Source of the DNA: a virus
Virus record (IMG/VR): IMGVR_UViG_3300025759_000064
Location: 1 to 64,000 of that record
Length of the DNA stretch: 64,000 nt
Reading direction: 5' to 3' (one strand)
Of the stretch, positions 27,511 to 37,107 are shown piece after piece. A program made the translations under genes and the position numbers. Under the pieces are notes generated by a model, which was given only the letters and a program-made list of their open reading frames with translations, searched no databases and was not told where the DNA came from. Position 1 is the first letter of the stretch. Every line of letters begins with the position of its first letter.

Positions 27511-30500
27511 CTACTCATCAAGGTTTTTATCATCAAAAACGCTAGACTGCGAGGCTGTTTGTTTCTTTTTCTGTTTTCTACCCGGATAATCTTCGGGTTT
27601 CTCCAAGTCCTCAGTAGGTCGTTTCTTCATATCCCAATCGGGTAAAGACTGCTCTGCTGTCAAAGAAGTAGGCCCGCGTGGGCTTTCTACGCCCCCACCA
27701 ACATCTATCCCTAAACCACGTCCGGCCATGTTACTATGTCCTTTTTCCATCTTATCTAATGCTCTTTCAATAAGTAAAAGCGCTTTTGCCATTTCATTAG
27801 GCTTCATAATTAAATTGCTATCTTTCTTTGGTTTTAGAATGCCAGCGCTTTGTTCTTCTATTTTATCAGAATCAATGTGATTAACAGCAACCTCGCTGTC
27901 TCCCTTTACTTCTAACTCTTCTTTTAACAATTCAGTTAATCCTTCTTGCCAATAAGACTCAAGACTCTTTGCTAACTTTAACGAGTAATCTGAGGCAGTA
28001 ATTTCTCCTATCGCAGCAACAGGGTTGACTGCTTGATTATCTACAATATCATATTTCACGACATCTTCGGGCAATCTAATAATAAAGTGACTATCATCAA
28101 TCTCCATAGTAAATGGAACATGGTAAGTAATATCAGATTTAGCAAGCATAACCCACTTCGGGTGTTTCTCTTCACCTTTCATGTATGTAGACTTAGCATC
28201 ACGTAGTAATAATTTATCAGAATCTTTGCCTAATTCTTTTACAGCATCTTCTAATCCAACTTCATCTGTGATTCTAATGTCGGATGGACTAGGTACAAAG
28301 ACAGGATGATAACTTTCAAATTGTCCTCTTAAGATTTTGATTCTCTCGCGTGTAGTTAGTTCGGTTACATCATCCGTGTCGTATAGCAGAATATCATTAA
28401 TGTAAAACTCACCATCATTTAATATCCCATCAATAACAAAGTTTTTCTTACAGGCTGCTCTAAACGATGCTCTCATTTCATCTTCACAAGATTGCTTTAC
28501 GCCATTTTCATCTTCTAATTCAACACGCCCATTCTTTTTACTAACCTTACATCTCTTTCCGTCTTTCTGTATAGAAACTACCCATTCTCCTGTAAAGCCT
28601 CTTAATTCGGACATATCTTTAATATCAAATATTCTATGTAAAGGTTCTATCAAAGGTATTTCCTTTGGTAAATCTGCTTTTGAAATATTTGTGAAACTGT
28701 CACTAGGCGTTTGACCAGTATCGTTTTGAGTTAACTGAGTAGGATTTTGTTGAAATGGCTCTGCGTTTGTTAACATAGATTCAACGTGTTGAGGTGAATG
28801 TGTATCTTTGTGTAAAGATTGTAAATATGTTAACGGTAGAGAATGAAACTTTTCTTCTGAGGTATTTGTACCAACACTAATATTTCCATTGTAATCATGT
28901 TCTGCACCTATTTCGGCTTGGCCGCTCCATCCCCAATCCATCAAACCGCTAGTAAAGTGGTCTTGCGGTACAGCCCCTTCTAAACTTCTAAGAGGTTTTA
29001 CTGGCGCTGTCATCCAACCTATTTCTTTCTTAGTTGCAACGGGTACATTTGGTTTCAAATCGATATCGGGGCTAGTATCAAAAGAAAGAATATTACTTGC
29101 AATATCTTTTCTTCTTGCGTGATGGTATTCTAATGATGAGTGTCCTCTTTGACTTTGATGTAATAGCGTCCCTTCATTACTTTTATTATGAGCATTATGG
29201 AGTTTGCTAAGTTTAGTCAATGGTGACGGTGCTTGATGGTATTGTAATCCATATCCTCCTAACTTCATTTCATTTCTTGCATTTTGATGTAAAAAGTTTA
29301 ATCCTTTGTATGAAGGATTTCTTTTGAATAACCCACGCGCTCTATCAGCATCCCTATTAGTGGTTGTAGAGATTTGTCCTTCTTTCGGATGTCCTTTAGG
29401 ATATACGTTGCCTGTATCCTTTCTATCGGGCGGAAAACCAGCCTTTGCTTCTCTGTATAAATTATCTAAGTGAGTGTGAACATCACCGTGTCCTTTACCA
29501 TCAAACAATTTTTTATCATCGGGATGCCATTGCAACGGCTTACCATCAACACTCATTGTAGCAAGTTGACCTATGCTGTAAGCATGTACTGGACCGGATA
29601 AAGTTTGTAAATATCTTTGCGCATGTTCTTTATGAGCATCGTCGTTAGGTAAATCTAACATTTCTAATACATCTTGTACCCCATGTTTACTTGGGTCAAT
29701 TACGTTATTTGTTAATGGGCCTAAAGTTTTCATTTGATTTGCTAAATTATAATGAGTATCAGATGTCATATCTTCTTCTTTCTTAGTATAATGATGAGCG
29801 CGAATAGATATATTATGGTCGCCATCCATGTAAAGACCTCGCTGTGCATCTTTTACCCCTCTTAATGTATTGAGTAATGCTTTTGGATTATCAGGGTGAA
29901 ACGCATTAGGATGTTCTTTTTCAATCGCGGGTTTTATTTTTGTTCTAAAATATTCAGCAACCGCTTGTCTATCGTCGGTATGAGCCTCTTCCATATTTTT
30001 TCTCACATTACCCCTATCGCCCTGTTTTTTAGACCCTGTACTAGTATACTCTCTTTTTCTTTTTTCTTTCATTCCCATATCAGACTTAATTTCTTTTATT
30101 TTGTCTCGCAAAGAAGTTATGATTTCAGAGTCCTTCGCCCCACGTTGTTCTATGTCTAATTCGTTTTGCAACATCTCTAAATGTTCTATGTCTTTTCCAC
30201 TTACTACATCCCCTACGGTTTTTATCGATGCGGAAGGAAGATTAGTCATTACTGTATCTAAATCATCTGTGGTAGAAAGATAATTACGGTTGTTTTCTAT
30301 ATCTGACCATTTAATAAAATTATTAGCAGGTGAATTAGGTGGTGAGGCTCTACGATTTATAGTAGAAAGTAAATGCGAATGACCTGCTAACATATTGATT
30401 GAAGTTTCGTCTTTACCTGCTTTACTTCTTGCTGTATACGGATTATATGAAAAAATATTGTTTTTATCTAATTCTCTAGTAGTACGGCTTTTCCCATCAT

Positions 30501-32925
30501 AACCGACCCAGCCATTTTCTTCTTCATCTCCATATTCTAATATTGGTGCTAGACCCGGTGAACGGGTATGGTCGTGGTCGGAACTGTTAGTCTTGTTGGT
30601 TCTACCTTTACCTCTTTTACTCCCAGTTTTATATTGAGAATGTACAGTAGCATCTGTTTTTGATAATATACCTAGAGCGCTTGTATGATTAGGTACACCA
30701 TATTCTAAGTAATCAGAATGTAAATGTCCGTATGCACCTACTGTTTTAGGATTGGCTTCTATCTTTCCCCCTTCTACTTTTTCTCCTAAAGCAGATATAT
30801 TTCCTTCAAAATCATGCGCTTTGAAATCATGTAAGATTTCTGCTAGTGTGGTGATAGGTCTACCGTGACCCCCAACGTTTGCAAAAGCGTGTGAGAAAGG
30901 ATACGCTAAGGTTCTATACTTTCCGTCATGGTCATAAAAATGTTTTTCGTCACCTTCTTTCAATAAAGGATTATCTTTTCGTGGACCATTTGGAGTTCTA
31001 AACGTAGTTAATGCGTTTCTTATAGGTTTAGCCATTTCAGAAATACCCATGTGTGTTTGTAATTCTTTTTTTACGGCTTTCATTACGTCTTTCGATAAGA
31101 AAGGCTCTTTTTGCCCCTTAAACATAGAATGCATAGACGGTGATAAATCATCTTGATTGTAACCCACAAGTTTGTGTAAGCCGTCGGGACTCAAGAGAAT
31201 ATGACTTCCATCTGATAATTTTTTAGCAAAAGCCTCTTTTAGAGTACCGCCTTCTTTCAAAACTTTCTCATACTCTTTAATATCACTTGGGCTAAAAGGT
31301 GGTAAGTTTCTTTGTGCTGGTCCATGTTCACCCGCTTCAAAATATTCTAATAATTTATCACCTTCATAGTGGTCTTCTATATTGTCTATGAGATGTTGGT
31401 AAGCGGTTTTGTCAAACATTTTTTTCTTTGTATCATTTTCATCGTACGAATAAGGCTCACCTTCGTGTACGAAACCATCTTTTAGATAGACACCTTTTAG
31501 CGCTTTGGCTACCATTCCTTCTGTTCCGAGTCTAGTATTATCAGTATCTGCTTCTATATGTTTAGCCTTATTAGCGCCCGGATGCTTTTGACTTCTAGTC
31601 CAATGGTCTACCTCTGCATTATTTCTCATTTGCATATTGGCTTTTATTCTATGCATGTGTATTCTTTGACCATCGGGTAAAGTAACAGACTGATGCGCTG
31701 GGTTGTCTGTACCGTATTTATCTATATGTTCTATAACTAAACTTCTTTCTTTTGGGGATAAAAACTCTAAACCTTTATTCCATGTATCCCAACCCATACT
31801 ATGACCATGAGGTATTTTTTCTGTATCGGCTAAAGTAGACCTACCCCTTGCATCTAAATCATCATAAGGATTATCACTAATTTTAGGTTCTATCGTTTCC
31901 GTGAAAATATCATTACTATCTAATTTTTTCATTCTATCGTTAAAATGGGCTTCTTCTAAATCCATACCCTGACTTTCTAACTCTTTTACAAGTTTAGGGT
32001 TTTCTTTTTGCCATCTTTTGAAATCTCTTAACCTTAGAGTATGTTGGTGTTTAGTGTCACTTTCATGCCCATCATTACCACCTAAGAAAGATAGTTGTCT
32101 TGATTTTCTGTTTTTGTTTACACCATGATAAACACCATGGTCTTTATTTCTATCTCTTTCATTGTAGTCTAACTTGTGGGCGTTTTCTATCTCCATACCC
32201 TTTTCCGCCCACTTGTTATCCGAAAGATAGTATTCTCTCAACATGTTTTCCCACTCAGGCATTCCGGTATCGACTCTTCTTTTACGAACTGGATGATGTT
32301 TTTCATCAAACGGGTTAGCATCTAAGTAGTGCTTTTCTGTAAATGCCGTAGGTTCAATAGATGCTGGTATATTACTACGTAAATTATCTCGCCCTTCTTT
32401 CCCACCATCGAAGGCAATTCTAAAAGGATTAAATTGAGGCCACATAGAGTGTTTCATAGTATGTGGAATCATATTTCTTGCACGATATGGACCATATTTT
32501 TCACCGTCTTTTTGTGGGCTGTGTAACGGATAATTATACTTTTTATTATCGTTTTCATCCCAAGTCCGTTTTGCTCTTCCAATCGTTTTTATTCTTCTTG
32601 GTTCTTTTCCTTCTTCTTGTATGTGTCTAAATACAGTATCTCGCCAATTATGGTCTGTGCCATACGATTTAGCCATCGCTGGTCTAAAGTTGTGCATTGT
32701 GCCAAACTCTGTTTTTTTCTCTTTAGCCTTAGATAGAATATATTCACTGAAAGAATCGCACACAACGTCAACATCTATTTTCTCATATGTGATGTTATGA
32801 TTCTCTAAGTTCATCTTAGAAATTAGATAATCTCCAACCTCTTGTTCCGGTGGAGTATTATCGTAAATTGCTTTTAGCAATTCAGTACGGTGTCTGATGT
32901 AAACTTGTATCGCATCTTCTTCCAT
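27511..32925 (-). CDS. Very large inner virion protein with degenerate DNA-ligase-like domain
   Basis: The frame begins at 32973, but ATG at 32923-32925 follows GAGAGGGAATGTC and avoids most overlap with the small gene upstream, giving 1,804 residues. Residues 1-1410 are His/Asn/Lys/Asp-rich and not recognised. Residues about 1425-1680 resemble the nucleotidyltransferase core of ATP-dependent DNA ligases: motif I-like VVSIQKDGKR, motif III-like FVIDGILNDGE, motif IV/V-like DKLLLRDAKSTYMKG and PKWVMLAKSD. At the nucleotide-accepting lysine (K in KxDG) there is Gln1453, so catalysis is doubtful. The C-terminal 100 residues are Lys/Pro-rich. It lies between portal and protease genes, so a virion-internal or injected protein is inferred. 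Confidence 0.6.
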   Translation of the reverse strand: MEEDAIQVYIRHRTELLKAIYDNTPPEQEVGDYLISKMNLENHNITYEKIDVDVVCDSFSEYILSKAKEKKTEFGTMHNFRPAMAKSYGTDHNWRDTVFRHIQEEGKEPRRIKTIGRAKRTWDENDNKKYNYPLHSPQKDGEKYGPYRARNMIPHTMKHSMWPQFNPFRIAFDGGKEGRDNLRSNIPASIEPTAFTEKHYLDANPFDEKHHPVRKRRVDTGMPEWENMLREYYLSDNKWAEKGMEIENAHKLDYNERDRNKDHGVYHGVNKNRKSRQLSFLGGNDGHESDTKHQHTLRLRDFKRWQKENPKLVKELESQGMDLEEAHFNDRMKKLDSNDIFTETIEPKISDNPYDDLDARGRSTLADTEKIPHGHSMGWDTWNKGLEFLSPKERSLVIEHIDKYGTDNPAHQSVTLPDGQRIHMHRIKANMQMRNNAEVDHWTRSQKHPGANKAKHIEADTDNTRLGTEGMVAKALKGVYLKDGFVHEGEPYSYDENDTKKKMFDKTAYQHLIDNIEDHYEGDKLLEYFEAGEHGPAQRNLPPFSPSDIKEYEKVLKEGGTLKEAFAKKLSDGSHILLSPDGLHKLVGYNQDDLSPSMHSMFKGQKEPFLSKDVMKAVKKELQTHMGISEMAKPIRNALTTFRTPNGPRKDNPLLKEGDEKHFYDHDGKYRTLAYPFSHAFANVGGHGRPITTLAEILHDFKAHDFEGNISALGEKVEGGKIEANPKTVGAYGHLHSDYLEYGVPNHTSALGILSKTDATVHSQYKTGSKRGKGRTNKTNSSDHDHTRSPGLAPILEYGDEEENGWVGYDGKSRTTRELDKNNIFSYNPYTARSKAGKDETSINMLAGHSHLLSTINRRASPPNSPANNFIKWSDIENNRNYLSTTDDLDTVMTNLPSASIKTVGDVVSGKDIEHLEMLQNELDIEQRGAKDSEIITSLRDKIKEIKSDMGMKEKRKREYTSTGSKKQGDRGNVRKNMEEAHTDDRQAVAEYFRTKIKPAIEKEHPNAFHPDNPKALLNTLRGVKDAQRGLYMDGDHNISIRAHHYTKKEEDMTSDTHYNLANQMKTLGPLTNNVIDPSKHGVQDVLEMLDLPNDDAHKEHAQRYLQTLSGPVHAYSIGQLATMSVDGKPLQWHPDDKKLFDGKGHGDVHTHLDNLYREAKAGFPPDRKDTGNVYPKGHPKEGQISTTTNRDADRARGLFKRNPSYKGLNFLHQNARNEMKLGGYGLQYHQAPSPLTKLSKLHNAHNKSNEGTLLHQSQRGHSSLEYHHARRKDIASNILSFDTSPDIDLKPNVPVATKKEIGWMTAPVKPLRSLEGAVPQDHFTSGLMDWGWSGQAEIGAEHDYNGNISVGTNTSEEKFHSLPLTYLQSLHKDTHSPQHVESMLTNAEPFQQNPTQLTQNDTGQTPSDSFTNISKADLPKEIPLIEPLHRIFDIKDMSELRGFTGEWVVSIQKDGKRCKVSKKNGRVELEDENGVKQSCEDEMRASFRAACKKNFVIDGILNDGEFYINDILLYDTDDVTELTTRERIKILRGQFESYHPVFVPSPSDIRITDEVGLEDAVKELGKDSDKLLLRDAKSTYMKGEEKHPKWVMLAKSDITYHVPFTMEIDDSHFIIRLPEDVVKYDIVDNQAVNPVAAIGEITASDYSLKLAKSLESYWQEGLTELLKEELEVKGDSEVAVNHIDSDKIEEQSAGILKPKKDSNLIMKPNEMAKALLLIERALDKMEKGHSNMAGRGLGIDVGGGVESPRGPTSLTAEQSLPDWDMKKRPTEDLEKPEDYPGRKQKKKQTASQSSVFDDKNLDE

Positions 32926-32936
32926 GACATTCCCTC

Positions 32937-33083
32937 TCAGCCTCCGGTATTGTACCTTTGGTAATAAGGACAATCTCTGAGTGAAAGCCCCCTTGCTTGT
33001 TTACAACCTTCGTATGCGGTTGCACCACACATTTTACATGGGTCCATTTGTGCAACGCCTTTCTTGACGTACACTTTATTCAA
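32937..33083 (-). CDS. Small Cys-rich zinc-binding protein (48 aa)
   Basis: A 48-codon frame starting at TTG 33081-33083 (just after the stop of the previous gene, with GAGGGATAAGA upstream) or at the internal ATG (MDPCKMCGATAYEGCKQARG). Cys residues at positions 16, 19, 27 and 38 form a CxxC-x7-C-x10-C pattern that could hold one zinc. It fills the gap between two genes on the same strand. Family not recognised. Confidence 0.55.
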   Translation of the reverse strand: MNKVYVKKGVAQMDPCKMCGATAYEGCKQARGLSLRDCPYYQRYNTGG

Positions 33084-33085
33084 TC

Positions 33086-33472
33086 TTATCCCTCAACAAG
33101 ACGGTCTACTGTATCGTGAGTGTTAACTTTCAAAGTGTCTAAATTAACACTTTCACTAGATGCACCTTTGTTAGCAATATCTTCTGAATCTAAAAGACTT
33201 TGATTTGTGTGATAGAAAGCGTTGTATGTTTGACCGCCAGTTTCTATGTTAAATTGTACACCTTCCGGCTGTGTACCAAAACTTGTTTCTTTGTGATGAG
33301 TGCCTTTCTTCATAGAGGTGCATCCCGTTTTCATCATACAATCCATTTTTTTCATACCACAAGAAGGGCACTTTGCTTCTTTTTCAAGAGTATCTAGTCT
33401 CTCTGCTATTTCTTCTGCTTTTCTTAACATCTCGTATGCCTTAGGTGAGGCCGCTTCATATCTAGGTTTCAT
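33086..33472 (-). CDS. Hypothetical protein with Cys-rich motif
   Basis: A 128-residue protein. The N-terminal helix (EEIAERLDTLEKEAKCPSCG) runs into a Cys-rich patch (CPSCGMKKMDCMMKTGC) that may bind metal. The C-terminal half is polar (TFGT.. and FNIETGGQTYNAFYHTN segments). The stop of the upstream gene overlaps its ATG, so it is coupled to the scaffold-motif protein. Family not recognised. Confidence 0.6.
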   Translation of the reverse strand: MKPRYEAASPKAYEMLRKAEEIAERLDTLEKEAKCPSCGMKKMDCMMKTGCTSMKKGTHHKETSFGTQPEGVQFNIETGGQTYNAFYHTNQSLLDSEDIANKGASSESVNLDTLKVNTHDTVDRLVEG

Positions 33473-33819
33473 TAATACATCTCCTTTACTTCTCTATGCT
33501 GGTCTGCCATTTCATGTATATCGTCCCAACTCATTTCGTGAATCTGTTCGTTAGAATATTTATCAGGGTTATTTTCATCTTGTTTGAGTATAGTACCTGA
33601 TGATGTTTCCATATCTGCTCTAAAGGCATCAACAGTAACATCTTCCGACAATGGTGTAGAATAAGGCACGTAACCTGCTTTTCTCAAAATTATTTGCGGA
33701 TTATCCATTGCTTTTCGTAGCATGGCATTTTCAGCACGAACAGATTGAATATCTCTATCCATGGTTTCCATTTTAGAAATTAGAGCATTCATTAAACGCT
33801 CAGTTACATCTTCTTCCAT
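33472..33819 (-). CDS. Coiled-coil protein sharing the scaffold C-terminal motif
   Basis: A 115-residue protein with an N-terminal coiled coil (residues 1-45; KMETMDRDIQSVRAENAMLR) and a C-terminal segment EQIHEMSWDDIHEMADQHR closely matching the end of the prohead protease/scaffold (LANMSWDEVHNLASKAF). A shared C-terminal helix in two head-assembly proteins suggests docking to the same partner, perhaps the capsid protein. A minor scaffold or head protein is the best guess. Confidence 0.6.
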   Translation of the reverse strand: MEEDVTERLMNALISKMETMDRDIQSVRAENAMLRKAMDNPQIILRKAGYVPYSTPLSEDVTVDAFRADMETSSGTILKQDENNPDKYSNEQIHEMSWDDIHEMADQHREVKEMY

Positions 33820-33828
33820 TCTAAAGCC

Positions 33829-34206
33829 TCAGTTACCGGGAGAATAACGTCCGTATGTGCCTCTTGCTGGCTTCATTTGTGAATTAGTTCTTGAGGACAT
33901 AATTGTTCCATTTAATTGTCTATCTCTCATTGAAGGGTCGAAGTTAGAACCAGTTTTGTTAAACTTTAGAACTGGGCTTCTGTGTTCCCATCCATTGTCG
34001 GGAGTAACTACTTCTGTTTCTGCTTTCTTTATTGCAAACTCTAAGTCTGTTTCCATGTTAGTTGCATACTTTAATAATTCATTTAGATGTTGGCGTGCGT
34101 CGTCTGCATTACCGTCTTCTAGAGCCTTAGTAAAAGCCTCATTATGTGCGGTCATTTTTCTAGCCATTGGATGCATTTTCAATAAGTCCATGTGGTTCAC
34201 TACCAT
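33829..34206 (-). CDS. Hypothetical head-region helical protein
   Basis: A 125-residue protein just downstream of the portal gene. Residues 1-65 are helical (LLKMHPMARKMTAHNEAFTK; then DARQHLNELLKYATNMETDL). Residues 75-125 are basic, Ser/Asn/Arg-rich and probably disordered. No Cys or catalytic motif is seen. Virion assembly role inferred from position only. Confidence 0.55.
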   Translation of the reverse strand: MVVNHMDLLKMHPMARKMTAHNEAFTKALEDGNADDARQHLNELLKYATNMETDLEFAIKKAETEVVTPDNGWEHRSPVLKFNKTGSNFDPSMRDRQLNGTIMSSRTNSQMKPARGTYGRYSPGN

Positions 34207-34231
34207 TTGCGTGTATGCGATGCTACTTTAA

Positions 34232-35962
34232 TTATGCGCCTTTTATCCGTCTAGAGTTCATTAAAGCGCGAGAATTGTTCTGCGCAACTGAATTAGGAGG
34301 ACCGCGTTGTTGAACACTGGTTACTGGTGACCCAATACCCGGACTTCCTCTATTTTGAGGAGAGGCTGGTCCTCTTGGAGTACGGATACCCATACCCTCA
34401 CCACCGGGCTGTGATGGTGGCATCGCATTAGCCAACAAACCCGGAGGACTTGCGCCCATTTGTTGAGCCATTGGGCCACCGCTTCCGGGTGACATTCCTT
34501 GAGGCGGTTGCATTCCCGGCGGCATCGGAGGTGCGCCATCTTGTTGCTCATTCATCTGTCGATAAGTAAATCGTATATCTCTATCTCCCTGTTCCATTAA
34601 TTCAGGCTTGTATCCAAGCATCATCATTCTTTGTGCAAGGTTAACTTCCATCTCATCTCTTCGTAATCGAGTAATCTCATCTTCTTCTTCATTCGGATAA
34701 AGAGTCAACTTCCAATCTGTTACTTCCATTTGTCTTAACATTCTAGGAAATAGAACTTGCGTGTAGACTTTCTGACCAAACTCAACAGCCCTGTTAGTTA
34801 CAAGTATTTGCATACCTTCGTTATTTAATCCGCCGGATTTTCCGCTATCAATCATAAAGATACTACTTACACCAAAGAATGCTGCTATTCTATTACGCAT
34901 CTCATCTCTAACAGGAATATATTGCATCTCTTCTAACGTATCCATGAACTTTACCCAATTCACACCACCTCTACCAGTTTGGCTTTCAATACCAATTTTA
35001 GGTATGTAGTGTGGGTCTCTTTCCATTTTTTCGTCTACACTTTTCCAAAATGATTTCATTGATTCTAGATTATCTGTGGTCACAGAGATAATTCCTTTTG
35101 GACTTCTTCTCTTCTGATATGAGGTATACATGTAATTATCCATTGCAGTAAGTGTCATAGCCTGTCTCCACATTGTGTTCACAGGACTTCTACCATACAA
35201 TTTAGATGGGTTGTATTTACTAATGTGTATTACTTCTCCTTCTAAGTAATACTGTGTTTTACCACTACCAGCCATATTTGCATAGTGCGCTTCTTGCATA
35301 TTATTGCCGCAAACTTCACACTTGTCATCTTGACCGGGATAGGAGATTTGGTCTCTATGAAGAGGACATACTTTGTATCTTCCACCTCGCACACCGCGCT
35401 TATCAGATATAATTCTCATAAAGATAGGGTCGCCTCTAATCAATTCTTTAACCCTGTAAAACTTAATGTCCGATGTTTCGGGGTCTACGAAATATTCTTT
35501 TACACAGATTAAGAAAGCATCATCTACTATTTCTAAATCTCTTTCTATTTCTTGCAACACGTGCATGAAATCTTGTTCCATAGAGTTTTGTTGCTCTAGT
35601 AACCACTTAGGGTAGATTAGTTGTTGTACGTCAGGCTGTTTTACTTCCCCTCCACATAACTTACAACTATCTACTTCGTGAGTATATTCTTCACCGCAGT
35701 CCTTGCACTTGTGCTGAAACTTCTTTTCCCAATAATAACCTCTTCTAAATATCTCTTGTCCTAGTTTAGAAATTACAGTTCTAAGAATCAAGTTTTCTTG
35801 TGATACTGCATAAAGCGCTGGAATAGTAATACCTTGTGCTAATACAGGCTCTTGAATACCAGTTGTGTATAACGGCATTTGCGGCTCAGGAGTTGTTCTA
35901 CTTCTAAACGGACTACCTAATGCAGAGATTAATCGACCTATTCTTCCTTGTTCTTCTGCCAT
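34232..35962 (-). CDS. Portal protein with two zinc-ribbon insertions
   Basis: A 576-residue protein with portal-type sequence: PSKLYGRSPVNTMWRQAMTL (about 250-270), RRSPKGIISVTTDNLESMKS, the stem-like stretch MRNRIAAFFGVSSIFMIDSG, and a helical C-terminus. The last 110 residues are Pro/Gly/Met/Gln-rich. Unusually, two four-ligand metal sites are inserted in the N-terminal half: Cys86/89/100/103, and Cys199 with Cys215/218 and possibly His202. The portal forms the ring through which DNA is packaged. It is two bases from the LAGLIDADG gene and close to TerL, as in packaging modules. Confidence 0.85.
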   Translation of the reverse strand: MAEEQGRIGRLISALGSPFRSRTTPEPQMPLYTTGIQEPVLAQGITIPALYAVSQENLILRTVISKLGQEIFRRGYYWEKKFQHKCKDCGEEYTHEVDSCKLCGGEVKQPDVQQLIYPKWLLEQQNSMEQDFMHVLQEIERDLEIVDDAFLICVKEYFVDPETSDIKFYRVKELIRGDPIFMRIISDKRGVRGGRYKVCPLHRDQISYPGQDDKCEVCGNNMQEAHYANMAGSGKTQYYLEGEVIHISKYNPSKLYGRSPVNTMWRQAMTLTAMDNYMYTSYQKRRSPKGIISVTTDNLESMKSFWKSVDEKMERDPHYIPKIGIESQTGRGGVNWVKFMDTLEEMQYIPVRDEMRNRIAAFFGVSSIFMIDSGKSGGLNNEGMQILVTNRAVEFGQKVYTQVLFPRMLRQMEVTDWKLTLYPNEEEDEITRLRRDEMEVNLAQRMMMLGYKPELMEQGDRDIRFTYRQMNEQQDGAPPMPPGMQPPQGMSPGSGGPMAQQMGASPPGLLANAMPPSQPGGEGMGIRTPRGPASPQNRGSPGIGSPVTSVQQRGPPNSVAQNNSRALMNSRRIKGA

Positions 35963-35963
35963 A

Positions 35964-37106
35964 TTATATCGCCTCCGCCCATTTTGTTATATCGTCGGCT
36001 TGCACTCCCCATTCCGAAAGGAGCGCATTCGACTTATTGGTATCATCGCTCCAATTGTAGTATCTTACGACTTTCTTTAATTCTTCTTTCTTTAATCCAT
36101 CGTTTTCTTCTATGTATGCTAAAACCGCTTTTGCTTGAGTTTTCTTCATTTCTAAAAACGGTAATATACCTTTCAATAGTTTACTAATATCTGCCTTAGA
36201 ATAAAATTGTAATCTGTGTTGACTTCTTTGATTATCTTTGTATATTTTTTGGTCTAATTGTAAAACACCGCAATCTAAAGTTTTTTGCAATTGTTCACAA
36301 TGTACTTTACCTCTTGAACCAGTAGCGATAAATCCGGCTCTAGGTTCACCTCTCCCTGTAATTGTAATATACCCATCTGCATCTAAGAAACCCGCAGCAT
36401 ACGCCCATGGGTCTTTTATGATTAATCCAGTTCTATCCATTTTTACAAATGTGCCTCTAGATGCCCCGGCCATAATATCTACTTCTTCCCCATACATACT
36501 GAGTAATTTTGCTAATTTCATAGATGTCATACTTTTGTGTAATATATTTCTATCGTAAAGATTAGCAAATAACGTTCTACCGCTCATAGTACCTTTTTCT
36601 AAAAGTATTTCAGCACTTTTTACTAACGCCTCTCGGTCTTTTTCATTTAGTCTATCCATTTGATGAAGTGTACTTTTCCATACTTTCCTTGCATCTCTTT
36701 TACCGTCCATTGCAGCCACCCATGCTTTTTTCTGTTCGTCTTGCCACACATCTTCATATTCTTCAAGCATTTTCAAAGCGTCGTCTGATTTCTGCCATTG
36801 GTGACAGGCTCTTTGTAAACTAACTCTACGAGAGTCGCCAAACTTTCTCAAGGCTTTCATATTATTATCAGACATTCCTAATTCTTTTATCACATCAGAG
36901 TATTGCTCACACCAACTATGCATTTTTAGAGTAGCATCTAATTCCATACTTTTCATAGCCCGTATATCTTCTATGGCTTTATCAATAAACTCTTTTTCAT
37001 CTTTGTTGCTTCTTCTAGCCTTTCTAAGTCGATGTACTAACTCTGTCGCAGAATAACCTAAATTGGCTTCAAACCAACCATCGTTATTCTTAGAAAAAGT
37101 ATTCAT
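35964..37106 (-). CDS. LAGLIDADG-type protein between TerL and portal
   Basis: A 380-residue protein. Residues 1-225 are helical and charged, and not recognised. Residues about 232-340 carry a single LAGLIDADG helix (AAGFLDADGYITITGRGEPR) followed by text typical of the homing endonuclease fold (GKVHCEQLQKTLDCGVLQLD, then RLQFYSKADISKLL). One motif per chain implies a dimer if it cuts DNA. It has its own start and stop, so it is not an intein. It may be a free-standing homing endonuclease riding in the packaging module, or a domesticated DNA-binding protein given the long N-terminal domain. Confidence 0.7.
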   Translation of the reverse strand: MNTFSKNNDGWFEANLGYSATELVHRLRKARRSNKDEKEFIDKAIEDIRAMKSMELDATLKMHSWCEQYSDVIKELGMSDNNMKALRKFGDSRRVSLQRACHQWQKSDDALKMLEEYEDVWQDEQKKAWVAAMDGKRDARKVWKSTLHQMDRLNEKDREALVKSAEILLEKGTMSGRTLFANLYDRNILHKSMTSMKLAKLLSMYGEEVDIMAGASRGTFVKMDRTGLIIKDPWAYAAGFLDADGYITITGRGEPRAGFIATGSRGKVHCEQLQKTLDCGVLQLDQKIYKDNQRSQHRLQFYSKADISKLLKGILPFLEMKKTQAKAVLAYIEENDGLKKEELKKVVRYYNWSDDTNKSNALLSEWGVQADDITKWAEAI

Positions 37107-37107
37107 T

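Noticed and set aside
15547-33554. Numerous plus-strand frames opposite the tail, capsid and portal genes
   Set aside because: They are antisense shadows of strongly supported minus-strand genes.
35964-37106. Intein in terL or portal
   Set aside because: The LAGLIDADG frame has its own start and stop, and both neighbours are complete without it; no splice-junction residues were seen.
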